Assembly (NCBI GenBank): GCA_023101885.1
Contig: JALPQD010000004.1
Location: 13,537,688 to 13,601,687, forward strand
Direction: 5' to 3'
DNA from: Typhlomys cinereus
Taxonomy: Eukaryota > Chordata > Mammalia > Rodentia > Platacanthomyidae
Length of the DNA stretch: 64,000 bases
Of the stretch, positions 12,431 to 24,871 are shown one piece after another. Each line of letters starts with the position of its first letter. The first letter of the stretch is position 1. The position numbers and the translations under genes were made by a program. The notes beneath the pieces were generated by a model. The model saw only the letters and a list, made by a program, of their open reading frames with translations, searched no databases and had not been told where the DNA came from.

Positions 12431-13216
12431 TACCAAACCCACCCAGCCCACCTAGAGACAGTAATTCCAAGGATTATGAACAGGAGGGATGGGGTAGGAG
12501 GGCCACACCAGAAAGAAGGAGAGAAGGGACCATGTTACAGCAGGGAAAATAGGCCTCCACCAAGGACCCAAATAAGTAATGAGACATCTGATTAAGTTCA
12601 CAGACTTTTGTTCCTGATCATTTACTACTGAGGGGGAGTGATCTCACCAGAAGAGGAGGGCATATAGTCTGGCAGATAAAAAGTAACAATTTTGCAAATG
12701 GGTGATAGACCCCTCCCTCACTGTGGTTTCCCACTTTTATTACATCTACCTTTGAATGTGCTTTTATCACAAGACTCTAACAGCTTTTTGTCTCTGGCCA
12801 GGGGGTAACATACAATGCCCACCAGGATGGAGTGAAGGGCATTGCAGGAGCAGCAAAACTGCAAAAGAAAATCAACAAACCACAATCCAGAACTTCAGAG
12901 ACTCTATATCAACCACCTAGAACTAGGCCAGCTTAGTCTCTCCCCATCTTGAAGCTCAGGGAAATTTGCGGAAGAGGGGGTGGTAAGAGTGTAAGAGCAT
13001 AAGGATGGGAGGAGCAATGATATGTAAGATACTCTATACTAGTTAGGGCTGAAGCAATCATAATTGGACTTTGCATGCCCTGCGCATTGTCCAACACACT
13101 GTTGACCTCACAAAGTGTAGCATCTGCTAAAGGCACCAAGATCCTTGGACGCAAAGGATTGGCAGCCACAGCAGTGTTCCTATACCTAAGGGGAACACAG
13201 GAAAGGGTTCGGGAAA
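10754..13216 (+). mobile_element. LINE-1 fragment, plus strand, truncated at both ends
   Basis: Starts inside the reverse-transcriptase region just after the FADD motif ([17 protein letters not shown]) and runs through the ORF2 C-terminus to a TAG at 12428-12430, then into the 3' UTR. An in-frame TAG replaces Trp in PCSWIGRI near 11022, and a frameshift lies near 11530. Compared with other copies here, similarity stops after GGGAAA at 13216, so roughly the last 300 bp of 3' UTR and the poly(A) tail are missing. Its 5' edge abuts a minus-strand SINE that has lost its head. The absence of a tail implies a later deletion or rearrangement. Confidence 0.9.
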
Positions 13217-14869
13217 GAATCTTTTACTATATGTAAAAATTTAATTCTTCATATTCCTAATCAAATTGTTCCTCTTTCAGCTTCTTTTTCCTTAGTTTTC
13301 TTTTCCAAATAAGTAAATGCTAATTACTGCACTTTTGATTGGCTGATGAATTCCTGGATAATTTTGCATATTTAGAGGTGTGAACTGTAGTTGAATTTCC
13401 CTGCAGAATGGAAGACATCATTTTGAGGTCCAAGAAAAGAATTCAGAAAGAAGAAAACAGAAACCAATGGCCACGATGCTATGAGGGAAGCAATGCCATA
13501 ATGTTTCCCCCAGTGGACAGATACAAGATGAGACGGATGCTTCTGAAGCAGAGAGCAATACTTGAAGGAAACAGATGGCTTGCCAAGGGCTACATAGGGC
13601 CAACTCTTTGCTTCTCCTTTGATGTTTCAGGAAAATATACAGCTTTCATGTGAATATAATTCTTTGGTGGAACAAAAAAATAAGACCAGTGGCATTTGGT
13701 AGCTCATTTTACATGTGCAACACAAGATTTGAATTCTTACATGAAAAGAAATAAAATGATTGAAGATAGAAAGTCTACCAAGCACAAATCCATGTAAATC
13801 ATGAATGGCAGCCCACAATTATTCCTGTATTTGAGCACCCATCTTTACAATATTTTTGGAATTTACTAGGGAAGATTAGAATGAGAACACTTTAATCCCC
13901 TTTAAACTTTGGATCCGGAAGATCAAAACACCTCTCTCATGCACCTTCTTGTCTGTGTGACATGATGTTTCATGTTTCCAGAAAATTCTTCATCAAGTAA
14001 ATGTTTACTCATCATTATAGCAACTTCTAAAAACAGCATAAAATAAAAAATGAATTTTCAAGAGAAATCACCATTAGATAATTTATTCCTGTGGTTTCAT
14101 TACACCTTTGAAATTCATATCTTGACATTTTCATCAGTCTTATAGTGTCATGTTATCACTCTTGTCCAATTTTAAACAAAATCTCACATTGATAGATCAA
14201 GCTTAAATCAAATTTCAAATCCCAAAAAAGGCACAAATGTGCCCTTCCACCTCTGAGTAACTATCAAAGCCAGGTGAAGGAAAATGTTCCCTTCCCTTCC
14301 CAATTTCCTGTGGGTAGTAACCAGCTGATAACCTGCTGTATCACCAGATTCTTTCAGAAGCACCACTCAACAGCCTTGGGAAGCCAAGCACTAGTGCATT
14401 GCAGGATTGTGGTAGGTAAAAGATAATACCTTCAAATAAGAAATTTCAGGAGAATTAATGAAAATATTGTGTATAAAGTAGGGGCAGGCTTTGGGGAGGT
14501 CAGGTATGATGGGCTGGAAATGAGTCTAGCTTACCCTTCACACGAACCTGGCTTTAGAGATAGTTGGCTCTTGTCCTCTTCCACAGAGAGAGACAAAGGG
14601 CAGTAATGCCAATGCCTCACTCTCTCCTGGTGTTCCTATTAATAAAACTTGGCAGAAATTCAGGCAGATCCTTGACATAAGCCCAAGAGAAGAGACTATA
14701 TACAGGTCAAGAGAAAAAGTGAGAAGAATTGAGAGGGTAGATATAAGCTATTATTAGAGATAATTTTTAGGCAGTGGGGTAAGTGTGTAATATAGTCTTC
14801 TATTTTGATAGTAAGTCTACAAAATATCTATCCAGGTCTGTCTTAATTCCTGGAGGCATTTTATTTATT
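13217..14869. other. Unassigned intergenic DNA
   Basis: Contains an 81-codon frame at 13408-13653 preceded by CCCTGCAG, but with no family motif or splice donor support. Otherwise nothing recognised. Confidence 0.45.
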
Positions 14870-15060
14870 TTATTTTATTTAGAGAATTAAGGCAGAGTTT
14901 ATTAGAGGAGAGAAAGAACTGAACTCATGGAAGTGAAACTGTGAGGGATAAGAGAGCACTGGAGAATTCATGGACTCCAGACATGGGATCCCATGAGGGG
15001 TGAAAGAAAAGTCATATAGGAACTCATGGATTCTAGCCATGCAATCCCATGTGGGGCCAG
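14870..15060 (-). repeat. LTR-like fragment with an internal repeat
   Basis: GCAGAGTTTATTAGAGGAGA (antisense AATAAA) is followed by two related units, GAATTCATGGACTCCAGACA...GATCCCATGAGGGG (14965-15000) and GAACTCATGGATTCTAGCCA...AATCCCATGTGGGG (15020-15057). This could be an antisense LTR end; the family is unknown. Confidence 0.35.
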
Positions 15061-15149
15061 GGAACCCAGGGCCTTTGATTTTAGCAACAATGCGGTAAGA
15101 TCAATTGTGTAAATTGTAGAAGTAGTGTTGTAACTGAGTAAATGAATAT

Positions 15150-15390
15150 ATTTCATTTATTTATATGAGAGGGTGAGGAAGGGAGGAAAGGAAAGAGAGT
15201 CGGAGAGAGGAAAAAAGAGAGACGATGTGGTGTTGAGACTGCATCTATGCGACGGCTTACCAGTGGAAGTCAGAGGACAACTTTGTGAAATTATTTCTCT
15301 CTTTCCAACATGTGGGTCCCTGGAAATCAAGCTCAGGTCATTTATTTTACAGCCAGGCATCTTACACAGTGAGCCAGCTCACTGGCTGAA
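15150..15390 (-). mobile_element. B3-type SINE, antisense
   Basis: TTTATTTATATGAGAGGGTG, GTCAGAGGACAACTTTGTG, CTCTTTCCAACATGTGGGTC, CAAGCTCAGGTCATTTA and CACAGTGAGCCAGCTCACTG follow the antisense order of rodent B3. Confidence 0.82.
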
Positions 15391-16352
15391 CCATTGAATT
15401 TTTATGTATGACAAAGGAAGAGGTGTTTCAGAGTCTAGAAAAATTAGAGAGAGAATAGAGGGCACACTTGCATAATGGTTGCATAAACACATAATGGATG
15501 CATATATGCACATGTGTGTATGTGTGTGAATGCATGCATGTATGTATATATGGATGTGGTGTATTTTCAGTTCTCTAGATGAGCTAAAAAGAAAGAAATC
15601 AACATTTGCCAAAAATTGGTTAATGACTTAAATCCACACTTAGTATGTAAAACATGAAGAGAAAACACAATAGAGAATATACTCATGAACGTTTTCATGA
15701 AGAATTATGTGAATGTACTAAAAATATTAAAAAACCAAGAAGTTAAGAGCTGGAGAGATTCCAGGCACATATATGAGTGGTAAATTAGGGACTCATTAGA
15801 AACAGAAAGGTAGTTCATGCCTATACATTCTTATTTTGAGATCAACATGGGTCTAGTAGCAGCATTAATACTACTACATAATCCAGAAATTAAAAATGTG
15901 AGAAAATGATAGAAATTGGGGCAGAATTCACTAAGATGTGATATGGAGAGTTCTGTACAACAGATACATCCAATACGTTGAACATTGCAGTAGAAACATT
16001 CTTACATTGAATACAGAAGAAACCACATATGATGATTGACTATATGGTAGCCCACGTGGTTTGCTCTTTAGGAGGCATCTATCAGAGGACAAAGAATAAT
16101 TCAAACATTCAGTACTTAGCTAAAAATCACAGGTGTTTGGAGAAAACAAACACCATGAAAGAAAGACAATGCCCCTAGCAAATGTGAAATGAGTTACTAA
16201 AGGAGTGAATTTATTAGTTGAGTAATCATGTTAAAACTTCATATAAAATGAATAAATTCTTAAAAGCATAAAAATAATACCCAAGAGTAAATTTAGAGAT
16301 TATAAAATTAAAGATAGAGTGTTGAAATGGTAACAGTTTAGAACAGTAGGTA
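15391..16352. other. Unassigned intergenic DNA
   Basis: AT-rich with a TATATG/TGTG patch at 15500-15560. No gene or clear repeat seen. Confidence 0.45.
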
Positions 16353-16568
16353 GAGCTAGAGAAACGGCTCAGTGGTTAAAGTCTTTGCCTTGAAAGTAAA
16401 AATCCTGAGTTTAGATCTCTGGATCCCATGTAGAAATTCCAGGTAGAAATGACAGCAGCCATGGAAGGTAAAGCCTTAGAGTAAAGCAACAAGGTGGAAG
16501 AACAATCCAAGATGATCACCTTTGGGCTAAAAACACACACTCGAACACATCCTATTATACACCTAAGT

Positions 16569-16603
<35 letters not shown>

Positions 16604-16618
16604 TAAAAAGAAAAAATA
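16353..16618 (+). mobile_element. tRNA-derived SINE, long form, older
   Basis: GAGCTAGAGAAACGGCTCAG head, box B GAGTTTAGATCTC, a diverged central part (AAGCAACAAGGTGGAAG), and (CA)n at about 16567-16600 followed by an A-rich end. More diverged than the copies at 33015 and 38268. Confidence 0.82.
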
Positions 16619-16984
16619 GAAGAGTAGGGTAAAAATCAGAAGGATTTGCATGTGTGGCGATTCTGAGTTGTCTTATAGAGCTAGAATTTTCTCAGCATAT
16701 TGCAAGGACAAATAAAGAAAGAAACATTCCAAAAGTACTAAGATGCTCAGGGAGTAGATCCAAAAGTTTTAATGTTCCCCTAAAACAGTGCCAGCATGAC
16801 ACATAGGAAAGGAAGTAAAATATTTGGAAAAGTAAGAGTTTAGAATATATGAGTTAAAGAAAGATATGCGTAAACAGTATTAACTAGCCTATGCAATGCC
16901 AAGTGTGGGAGAAAAGTACCTAAATGAATAGACTAGGATGCATGGAAAAAGTTTTTTTTTTTTTAATTTTCCTTTTCATTCTTT

Positions 16985-19752
16985 TATTTTTTTTTCAGCA
17001 TTCAACTTTTGTTTTCTTTTTATTTTTCTGCTCATACAAATATAATAGGAACACCCTTCCCCTCCATCCCTCCACCCCTCCCTGGACCTTCCTGTTCCCT
17101 TCCTGCTTTGTCCCTTCCTTTCCCCCTCCCTCCCTTTCCCCCAGTGCCCCCTCCTCCCATTTCTGAAGCATCCTTTAATGAGTATATCAAACTTTCCTCT
17201 GGGTCCTCCTCTCTGATGAGGTGTAAGGACTCAGTGACATTTCCGAGAACTCTTTCTTGTGTTCCCCTTAAGTATAGGAAAACTATTGTGACTGTTAATC
17301 CCTTGCTTCTAAGGATCCTATTGCCTTTAGTCCATGCTAGAATTTGAGGGGTCAATGATATGTTGGTCATTGCACAGATCATGCAGAGTCCTGCTTCAGC
17401 CCTAACTTGTGTGGAGTATCTTGCATATCATGACTCCTCCCATCCTTGTGCTCTTATAATCTTACTGCCCCCTCTTCTGCAAATTTCCCTGAGCTTCAGG
17501 ATGGGGAGAGATTAGGCAGGCCTGATTCCAGGTGGTTGATATAGAGTCTCTGATGTTCTGAATTATGGTTTGTTGATGTTTTTTTTTTTTCAGTTTTGCT
17601 GTTCCTGCAATGCTCTTGGTTCCATTCTGATGGGTATTGGATGTCACCCCCTGGCCAGAGATAAAAACCTGTTAAATTAGAGTCTTTTTATAAGAGTATA
17701 TTCAAAGGTAGATGGAATAGAAGTAAGAGACTGCAGTGAGAGAGGGGTGAATAACCCATTTGCAAAATGGTTACCTTCTATTTGGCAGCCTCTATGCCCT
17801 CCCTTCTAGTAAGATCATACCCCATCAGTTGGAAATGATCAGGAAGGAAAGTCTGTGAACTTAATCAGATGTCTCATTACTTACTTGCAGTCCTTGATGG
17901 TGGCCTATTTTCTCTGCTGTAACATGGTCCCCTCTGTTTCTGGTAGGGCCCTCCTTCCCCATCCTGTAGGTATCACAGAGATTTGTCTTTGAGTGTCTCT
18001 AAGTGGATTTGGTACTAGGATCGATCTATTAGGGAGTACATATGGTGCTTAATTTTCCATGTCTGGGATACTTCACTCAGTATAATTGTTTCTAATTCCA
18101 TCCATTTCCCGGCAAATTCCAATAATTCATCATTTTTGATGGCTGAATAGCATTCCATTGTATAAATGTATCACATTTTCCTTATTCACTCATCAACTGT
18201 TGGACATTTGGGCTGACTCCATGACTTTGCTATTGTAAACAGTGCTGCTATGAACATGGTCGTGCTTGTGCTATCGAGGTGAATTTTTGCTGCATGGGGG
18301 TTTATTCCCAAAAGTGGAATGGCAGGGTCATTGGTATTTCAATCTTTAACTTCTTTAAGAATCACCAGACGGCTCGCCAGAGTGGTTGTATGAGCTTGCA
18401 TTCCCACCAGCAATGTAGGAGAGTTCCTCTCTCTCCACATCCTCTCCAGCATTTGTTGTTGTTTGTATTGTGGATTTTTGCCATCCTGACTGGGGTGAGA
18501 TGATATCTCAGGGAAGTTTTGCTTTGCATTTCCCTGATGGCTAAGGATGTGGAGCATTTTTTAAGATATTTGTTAGAAATTTTAATTTCATCCCTGGTAA
18601 AGTTTCTTTTAAGTTCCAAGGCCCATTTTTTAATTGGCCCATTTATTTCCTTGGTGTTTAGTTTTCTAAGTTCTTTGTGCACTCTGGATAATAGAGCTCT
18701 ATCAGATAAGTGGTTAGTGAAGATTTTCTCCCATTCTGTGGGTTGCTTGTGTGCTTGAGTTTCAATCTCTTTATCTGAACAGAAGCTCTTTAATTTCACA
18801 AGATCCCATCTGTTGAGTGTTGGTTGTAGTGACTGTTCCATTGGATGTCCGTTCAGGAATTGTTGGCCTAGCCCAATCAGCTCCAGGGAGTTCCCTACCC
18901 TTTCAACTGTGGTTTTAATAGTCTCTGGTCTTATATCGATGTCCTTGATCCATTTGGAGTTAATTCTTGTATATGGTGACAAGTATGGGTCCAGTTTTAA
19001 TCTTCTGCATTAGAATATCCAGTTTTGCCAGCACCATTTGTTGAAGATGCTGTTCTTTTTCCATTGGATTTTTTGGGGTCCTTTGCTCAAAGATCCAATG
19101 GCTGCAGTTGTGTGGGCTTATATCTGGGTCTTCAACCCTTATCCATTGATCTGTGTGTCTATTTTGGAGCCAATACCAGGCTGTTTTTACAATTATGGAT
19201 TTGTAGTATAGATTAAGGTTTGGTATGGTGATACCTCCAGCTGTGTTTTTGTTACTCAGGATTGTTTTTGCTATCCTGGGTCTTTCGTGCTTCCATATGA
19301 ATTTTGAGATTGTTTGGTCAACTTCTTTAAAGAATTGTTTTGGGATTTTAATTGGTATAGACTGAATCTGTATATTGCCTTTGGTAGGATGGTCATTTTT
19401 ACAATATTGATTCTACCAATCCAGGAATGTGGGAGGTCTTTCCACCTTCTGGTGTCTTCTGCAATATCTTTCTTTAGGGTTTTAAAGTTTTCATTATAGA
19501 GGTCTCTTACTTCCTTGGTTAGGTTTATAACAAGGTATTTCATTTTTTAGGGACTACAGTAAATGGGATTGTTTCTCTCAGGGCTTTTTCCCTTCTTTCA
19601 TTCTGGGCATATAGGAAGGCCACTGATTTTTGTAATTTATTTTGTATCCTGCCACCCTGCTGAACTTCTCAGTTAGTTCCAGGAGCTCTTGGTGGAGTTT
19701 TTGGGATCACTCAGGTATAGGATCATGTCATCTGCAAATAGAGATAACTTGA
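16985..19752 (-). mobile_element. LINE-1 fragment, minus strand, 5' truncated
   Basis: The 3' UTR starts with a T-rich tract (16955-17035 on plus, the antisense poly(A) region) and a C-rich block at 17055-17160. ORF2 C-terminal sequence follows from about 18110 upward, including an intact CCHC-type stretch ([18 protein letters not shown]) in the open frame 18362-18982. The element stops inside the RT domain at the FADD region (about 19752), where sequence switches to an unrelated plus-strand repeat. The TSD is not obvious. It belongs to the same L1 family as the copies at 1812, 10754 and 49948. Confidence 0.9.
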
Positions 19753-20505
19753 TCAATAAGAAAAAACAGCCAATGAATGTATAGATAGGAAGACAGTGCA
19801 CCAAACTGCTCTGTAAATAGCTGCTATTATACCCATAGATTTGAATAACATTTAGCACTCTGCCTATAAATCTTCTACAATACAGGTAGAGGATCTCAAC
19901 ACCCTGACAGGATGTAACCTAGGTTAATAGAAGGGCAGTGAAGTGGACAACAATGGCTAGCCATAATACAGTGTACCAGTGACCTAGGAAGGTTCACACA
20001 GAATCATGACAACCTAATCTCTCCCTATCCTAAGGCTTTAGGAACTTTCCAGAGACAGGATGGAGAGACTGTAAGAACATAAAGATGGGAAGGTTCACTT
20101 CCCATTGCAATTCAAAGCAGGACTCCTGCATCTAGGAATTCTCTTCAATGAGAACTTGTTCTTACCAGACTTGGATAATGACTGACATAACAACATACCC
20201 ACATAAACTATATAGGAACTCAAGAGAGATTAAAAACATACAGTGGAAATCTTGGGGACTAAGTTGGATTAGTGAAGGGAAATGCTCTTATTAGTGGGGT
20301 GGTCCAAAGACAGGCTATTTTGCACAAGAATAGACAAGCCAGAAGGAACCCTGGAGTCCATAGAAACAGACAGACAGGAGAGTAGGAGGGAATGGGATGG
20401 ATCGATGAAGGAAGGAGTGGGGGATGGGAAGGAGGGAGATGGAGGGAAACAGGGATGTTACTCAATATACTTGTAAAACTAGAAAAATAAAATTAAAAAA
20501 TTATG
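19753..20505 (+). repeat. Unclassified repeat B, copy 1
   Basis: About 750 bp, clearly related along its length to 38200-39262 (shared blocks: AAAAACAGCCAATGAAT, GAGGATCTCAACA, ATAATGACTGACAT, ACAAGAATAGACAAGCCAGA, GGGAGGGAAACAGGGAT-like). It ends in an A-rich tail (GTAAAACTAGAAAAATAAAA), so a retrotransposed element or an L1-family 3' end is likely. It lacks the first 200 bp seen in copy 2. Its left edge meets the truncated minus-strand L1. Confidence 0.75.
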
Positions 20506-21714
20506 AAATTAAAATCTTTCATATAAAAATGTACAATTACCACATTGCCATTTTAAAGAAGCAAATCTGTGTTCTAGAGATACATGGTTTGAAATATGAT
20601 TGAGAGAAGAAGTTGCTAACTTTGCTATGGATTAGAGAAAAGGTGTCTGTCTATTCACTGGATCCTTCAGTGATGATGCTGGCCTGGGAGCTGCCCTCCC
20701 CCCTCCCTGCTATACAGCTGCATTGTTTGCTGTCTTTGAATTGCAGCCTCCTCCTGGCCCACTAGTCAATTGCTTCTTCCTGGGAACTTGGCTGGATCTT
20801 CCTCCTCTTAGAGCAACTCCTAGGATAACTTTCAGATCCTACTGATTTCCAAGATTCCCATCTAGAGTAAATACTCTTGGTAGGGTATAGAATATTCAAC
20901 CATTGTAGGATTACATTTTAGAACTACAATGGGGAATCATTTGATTCTTTCATGTTCTTTTTGGAAAAATGGGGGGGGGGAGACTTTATATAGGAGAGGA
21001 CTGAAGCACCAAGAATTCCTAAGGTTGATTCATCAGATATTTCTAGATTAACTACAGCATGCTGTATGTATATAGTTACAGTAAAGAGCATGCTGTATAT
21101 ATATAGTTACAGTAAAGAGCATGCTGTATGTATATAGTTACAACAAAAGATTGTTGTGCATATGTCCTACAACTTCATTGTCAACAATTGTTACCTGAAT
21201 TGGTTCAGTTATAACACAGAATAATGAGTTTACTATTGAACTTTAGTGATTGCTTGAATTGTATTAATCACAAGTATATATATTTTTGTGAAACTGTGGT
21301 ATATTTTGGTTCAAGATTGATGAAAAGGGAAAATGTTCAACTGCATTTTGATGACTGATATTTAAATAAGTTGCAACATGAAATATTTTACATGGTTTAA
21401 ATCTGTTACCTTCTATTATTATGAGCAATGACATAGAATTATTAGAAGAAAAGAATTACAAATAAATGATTTCAATAAAATTAAACATTTAAAAAGCCTC
21501 AAAATGTAAAATAAAAAGGTCCAAGTTTAGAAGAAAACACAAAACCTAGAAAGAAATTTGAGGGATTAGAATGCTTAATACTTTACTCTTTGATACCACA
21601 CAAAAGATAAGCAGCATAAGATTAAAAATCTCTTGACTTTTATTTTTATTTTATTACTAGAAAAAAATCAGCTTTTAACTTTGCTCTTGTAAAAATATTC
21701 TAACTTATTGTGAG
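20506..21714. other. Unassigned AT-rich DNA around the 31-bp repeat
   Basis: A short GC-rich stretch at 20660-20830 and a G10 run near 20970; otherwise AT-rich. Nothing coding. Confidence 0.45.
21056..21149. repeat. Three-copy 31-bp tandem repeat
   Basis: Three consecutive copies of a unit starting AGCATGCTGTATGTATATAG and ending TTACAGTAAAG, at 21056-21086, 21087-21117 and 21118-21149. The third diverges at its end (ACAACAAAAG). Minisatellite-like; no function evident. Confidence 0.92.
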
Positions 21715-22050
21715 CTGGAGAGATGGCTCAGTGGGTAAGAGCGCTTGTTATACATGAATTAGCACTTAAGTTCAAATCCCCAGATCCCATGTAAAAATCT
21801 TGGTGTGGTCAGGTGTACATATAACCCCAGAGCTGTGGGTTACAGAGACATGAGGATTATTGGGGTCTGCTGACTGCCAGTCTACCACCAAGTTTAGTCC
21901 GAGGTCTAGTCTCAAGGTAATAAAGTGAAGAATGATATAGCAGGACATCTGATCATTCTCCTTTGGCATTTTTGCACACATGCATATACAACCCACACAT
22001 GCATCACACATAAATACTCATGCACATAAGTACATAAACAAATTTAAAAG
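21715..22050 (+). mobile_element. tRNA-derived SINE (B2/B3 class)
   Basis: GAGCTGGAGAGATGGCTCAG, GGGTAAGAGCGC (box A), AAGTTCAAATCCCCAG (box B), a central part with GGGGTCTGCTGACTGCCAGT, and CACACATGCAT-type tail repeats. The central part differs from the 38268 family, so this is a different subfamily. Confidence 0.8.
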
Positions 22051-23480
22051 TAAAGCATAAGATACAATTTATCAGTATAAAAATTGTCAAAACTATTTAT
22101 ATAGTAAATGGAATGTAATTTGAATAAACATTAGTCTTCATTTGCGTATTAATCATGGGTGACAGCATTTAAATTTATTGTGAGGATTGAATAGGTAAGG
22201 AGGAGAAAGATCATTACCAAATTCCTCTAATTTTCTTATTTTGATATTTACATTTTCCTATAAAAATTAATGCTCTCTTTGTTCCTTTTAATTCCCTGTG
22301 GAATATTTCAAAGAGTGGCAGAAATTGTACACATACTACAGAACTGATCTCTAGCTATTTTTCCTAAAGACTGTTTAGCTGTAACACTTGTTGAGATTGA
22401 CTTTGAGAGCAGGTTGACTTTGAAAGCAGGTTCACTTTTAAAACAAGAAGAAGGGAAATTATCAATATTTTATGAGTAAGCAATTCTTTTTAGAAATTAT
22501 TGGGGAATAAAGAAATACTAAGAACCTAGGGAACTGCATTCAAACATGGCCTTATGGCACAAAGTTTATCTTTGGAATCTTGTCTTATATTCAAATTAGA
22601 AGGAAGCAAATGGCCCCTACTATGTATGTTCTATAATATAATTTGATAGTCACTAAAATGTTCACCAATTACAAAGCATGATTTTCATCATCATACCTGG
22701 CTCCCCTCCCCTCCAGTTCCTTTCTACTACTGGTCTCTTAACCTCTGCCACATTTACAATGAGCTTTTGATTTTCATCTAGTTCAGGAGTCACATGGTTG
22801 AATCTGTGCCACCCCTTCCAATGTTTAAATCTGAAGGTTCAAGTGTAGAAAGCTAAGATCTCCAGCCCTGTGGAACAGTCAGGAGGTCTGGTTGCGGACC
22901 TGCATTCTCATCCCTCAGGACATGTGCTCTAGATCACGCACACCACACTTCTCACAGGCAGCCTGCTTTACTCATTTACATTGCTGTTTGTTATCTGCAA
23001 TCTGTCTGGATTTTGACCTATGACCTCTATCCAGTCCCTTTTCAAACTCATGGTTTTCTTTTATGACTATTTTTTTGTGTGTGATACTGAGAATTAAAAC
23101 TTTGTGCATTTCAGCAAGTGCTTCACTGTTCAGCTGCACCCCAACCCCATGTCAGAGTTTCTTATTCTGATGTACATAGACAGACTTCGAAGACCCTCTT
23201 GAAAATCCTGTATAGGTTTGTGTCTATGTAAGACTATATTGATTTATAGTGAAAAATCCAAGTTCTTCAATATATTCTAGACCCTGAAAGTATGAACAGT
23301 CTTGGCACAATGTGTCAGGGCCAAGTCTAAACATACTCAGTCCTAAGGGAACCAAAATCATGTTAATACCTACAGATCATGTATTTAAATATACTTTGTG
23401 TAAATGTTGTGTGTGTGTGTGTGTGTGTTTGTATAGGTTATTGTACAGAGCAAACTGACAAAACTTTCATGCATCCAATC
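22051..23480. other. Unassigned DNA, some probably old repeats
   Basis: 22680-23060 has higher GC content and repeat-like texture but could not be assigned. A (GT)n lies at 23406-23427. The ID-like fragment at 23070 is listed separately. Confidence 0.4.
23070..23150 (-). mobile_element. ID-like SINE fragment, antisense
   Basis: GTGTGTGATACTGAGAATTA, GCAAGTGCTTCACTGTTCAG and CTGCACCCC match the antisense ID-type head (box B then box A). Short and diverged. Confidence 0.5.
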
Positions 23481-23497
23481 AAGAAATATTAGGTCTA

Positions 23498-23922
23498 GCA
23501 CAAGGATGAGAGTAATGATATGCAAGATACTCCACACAAGTTAGGGCCAAAGCAATCATATTTGGATTTTACATGCCCTGCGTAATGTCCAACACACTAT
23601 TGACCCCACAAAGTCTAGCATTTGCTAAAGGCATTAGGATCCTTGGAGGCAAGGGATTGACAGCCTCAGTAGTGTTCATATGCTTAACGGGAACACAGGA
23701 AAGGGTTCTGGGAAATGCCACCGGGTCCTTACACCTCATCGGAGATAAGGACCCAGAGGAGAGTTTTGCATGCAAAATTAAAGGATGCTCCAGGGATAGG
23801 AGGGGGAGGCACTGGGGGGATGAGAAGGGAAGGGGGAGGAGAGGGGGCACAGGGGGATAAGGGGTTGGAGGGAGGGGGGTACCGGTGTACCTGTTAAGTT
23901 TGTATGAGTGGAAATAAAAAAA
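23498..23922 (+). mobile_element. Short LINE-1 3'-end insertion with perfect TSD
   Basis: 425 bp of L1 3' UTR: the G-rich tract at about 23800-23880, then GTTAAGTTTGTATGAGTGG and a short A-rich tail. It is flanked by a perfect 17-bp duplication, AAGAAATATTAGGTCTA, at 23481-23497 and 23923-23939. This is a severely 5'-truncated, fairly young insertion of the same L1 family. It includes no coding sequence; open frames across it are by chance. Confidence 0.95.
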
Positions 23923-23939
23923 AAGAAATATTAGGTCTA

Positions 23940-24794
23940 TACCATAGGACAGGCACTGTCTAATGTTGCTGATGCAGCAATGATCAAAATGGAAAAGTAA
24001 ATGACTTCAGGAAGTCTGTATTTTAGCAGGAAGACACAAAATACAAACAATGAAGGAGTAAAATTCATGACATATTAGAAGATAAAAATAGGTATGAGAG
24101 TAAGACAAGAAGTAAGGTATAGTTTGTATGTTAGTAAAAATATATAAGGAGATTATGTATGCGTACGTGGGACAGAATGGTCATGAAAGAGGCCCATGTA
24201 AGGTATCTGAGGAGGAATACTGACAGAAGGTTCTAGAAACTTCAGTTAATTAAATATGCCTGGAACAGATTGACCAAAAACAGGAGAGTAACTATTGCAG
24301 GTAAGAATGTAAGAGGAGATAGGATGTAGTGACAGAAAAAAACTGTGATTTGAATTGTTTACCAAGTTGGACAATTTCAAAGTTTCTTGAAGTGTAATCT
24401 TGGTTGGATTCTGATTTGAATTATTAAATGCATTCGAGAAGTATGTTGCATTGGGAGAGGCTTACAGAGTGGATTATACTCCTGGGAACAGGAAAACAGC
24501 CAAATAGAGAATCATCTGGGTACCCTGACGAGATCATAATCTCCTGTGAGAGGCACGATTGATTTCCTTAGAGGCTCTCTGGCACTTCTCAATAGCTATA
24601 CATGGAAGCCAGTCTTGGGATTTATGACATTGTTCCTGACAACTGGCATTACTTTAGAGTATTCATATCAAGCAGAGATTGCATAGTTTTATATTTTTTA
24701 TAGGTCATTAATTTTTCATAATGTAAATTTCACATTTTACGCCAACATTTACATAATAGATTGTGCTTCCTGTGTTTTATTTCTACTCCTATTT
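23940..24794. other. Unassigned intergenic DNA
   Basis: Nothing recognised on either strand. Confidence 0.45.
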
Positions 24795-24819
24795 TATTTT
24801 GTGTGTGTGTACATGTGCC

Positions 24820-24871
<52 letters not shown>

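Noticed and set aside
13408..13653. 81-codon frame preceded by CCCTGCAG, like an exon
   Set aside because: No donor in phase, no recognisable protein, and no neighbouring exons.
17009..17382. Pro-rich and Gly-rich frames over 110 codons
   Set aside because: They are translations of the C-rich/G-rich tract in the L1 3' UTR, seen likewise at 1794-2104, 23569-23897 and 56196-56543.
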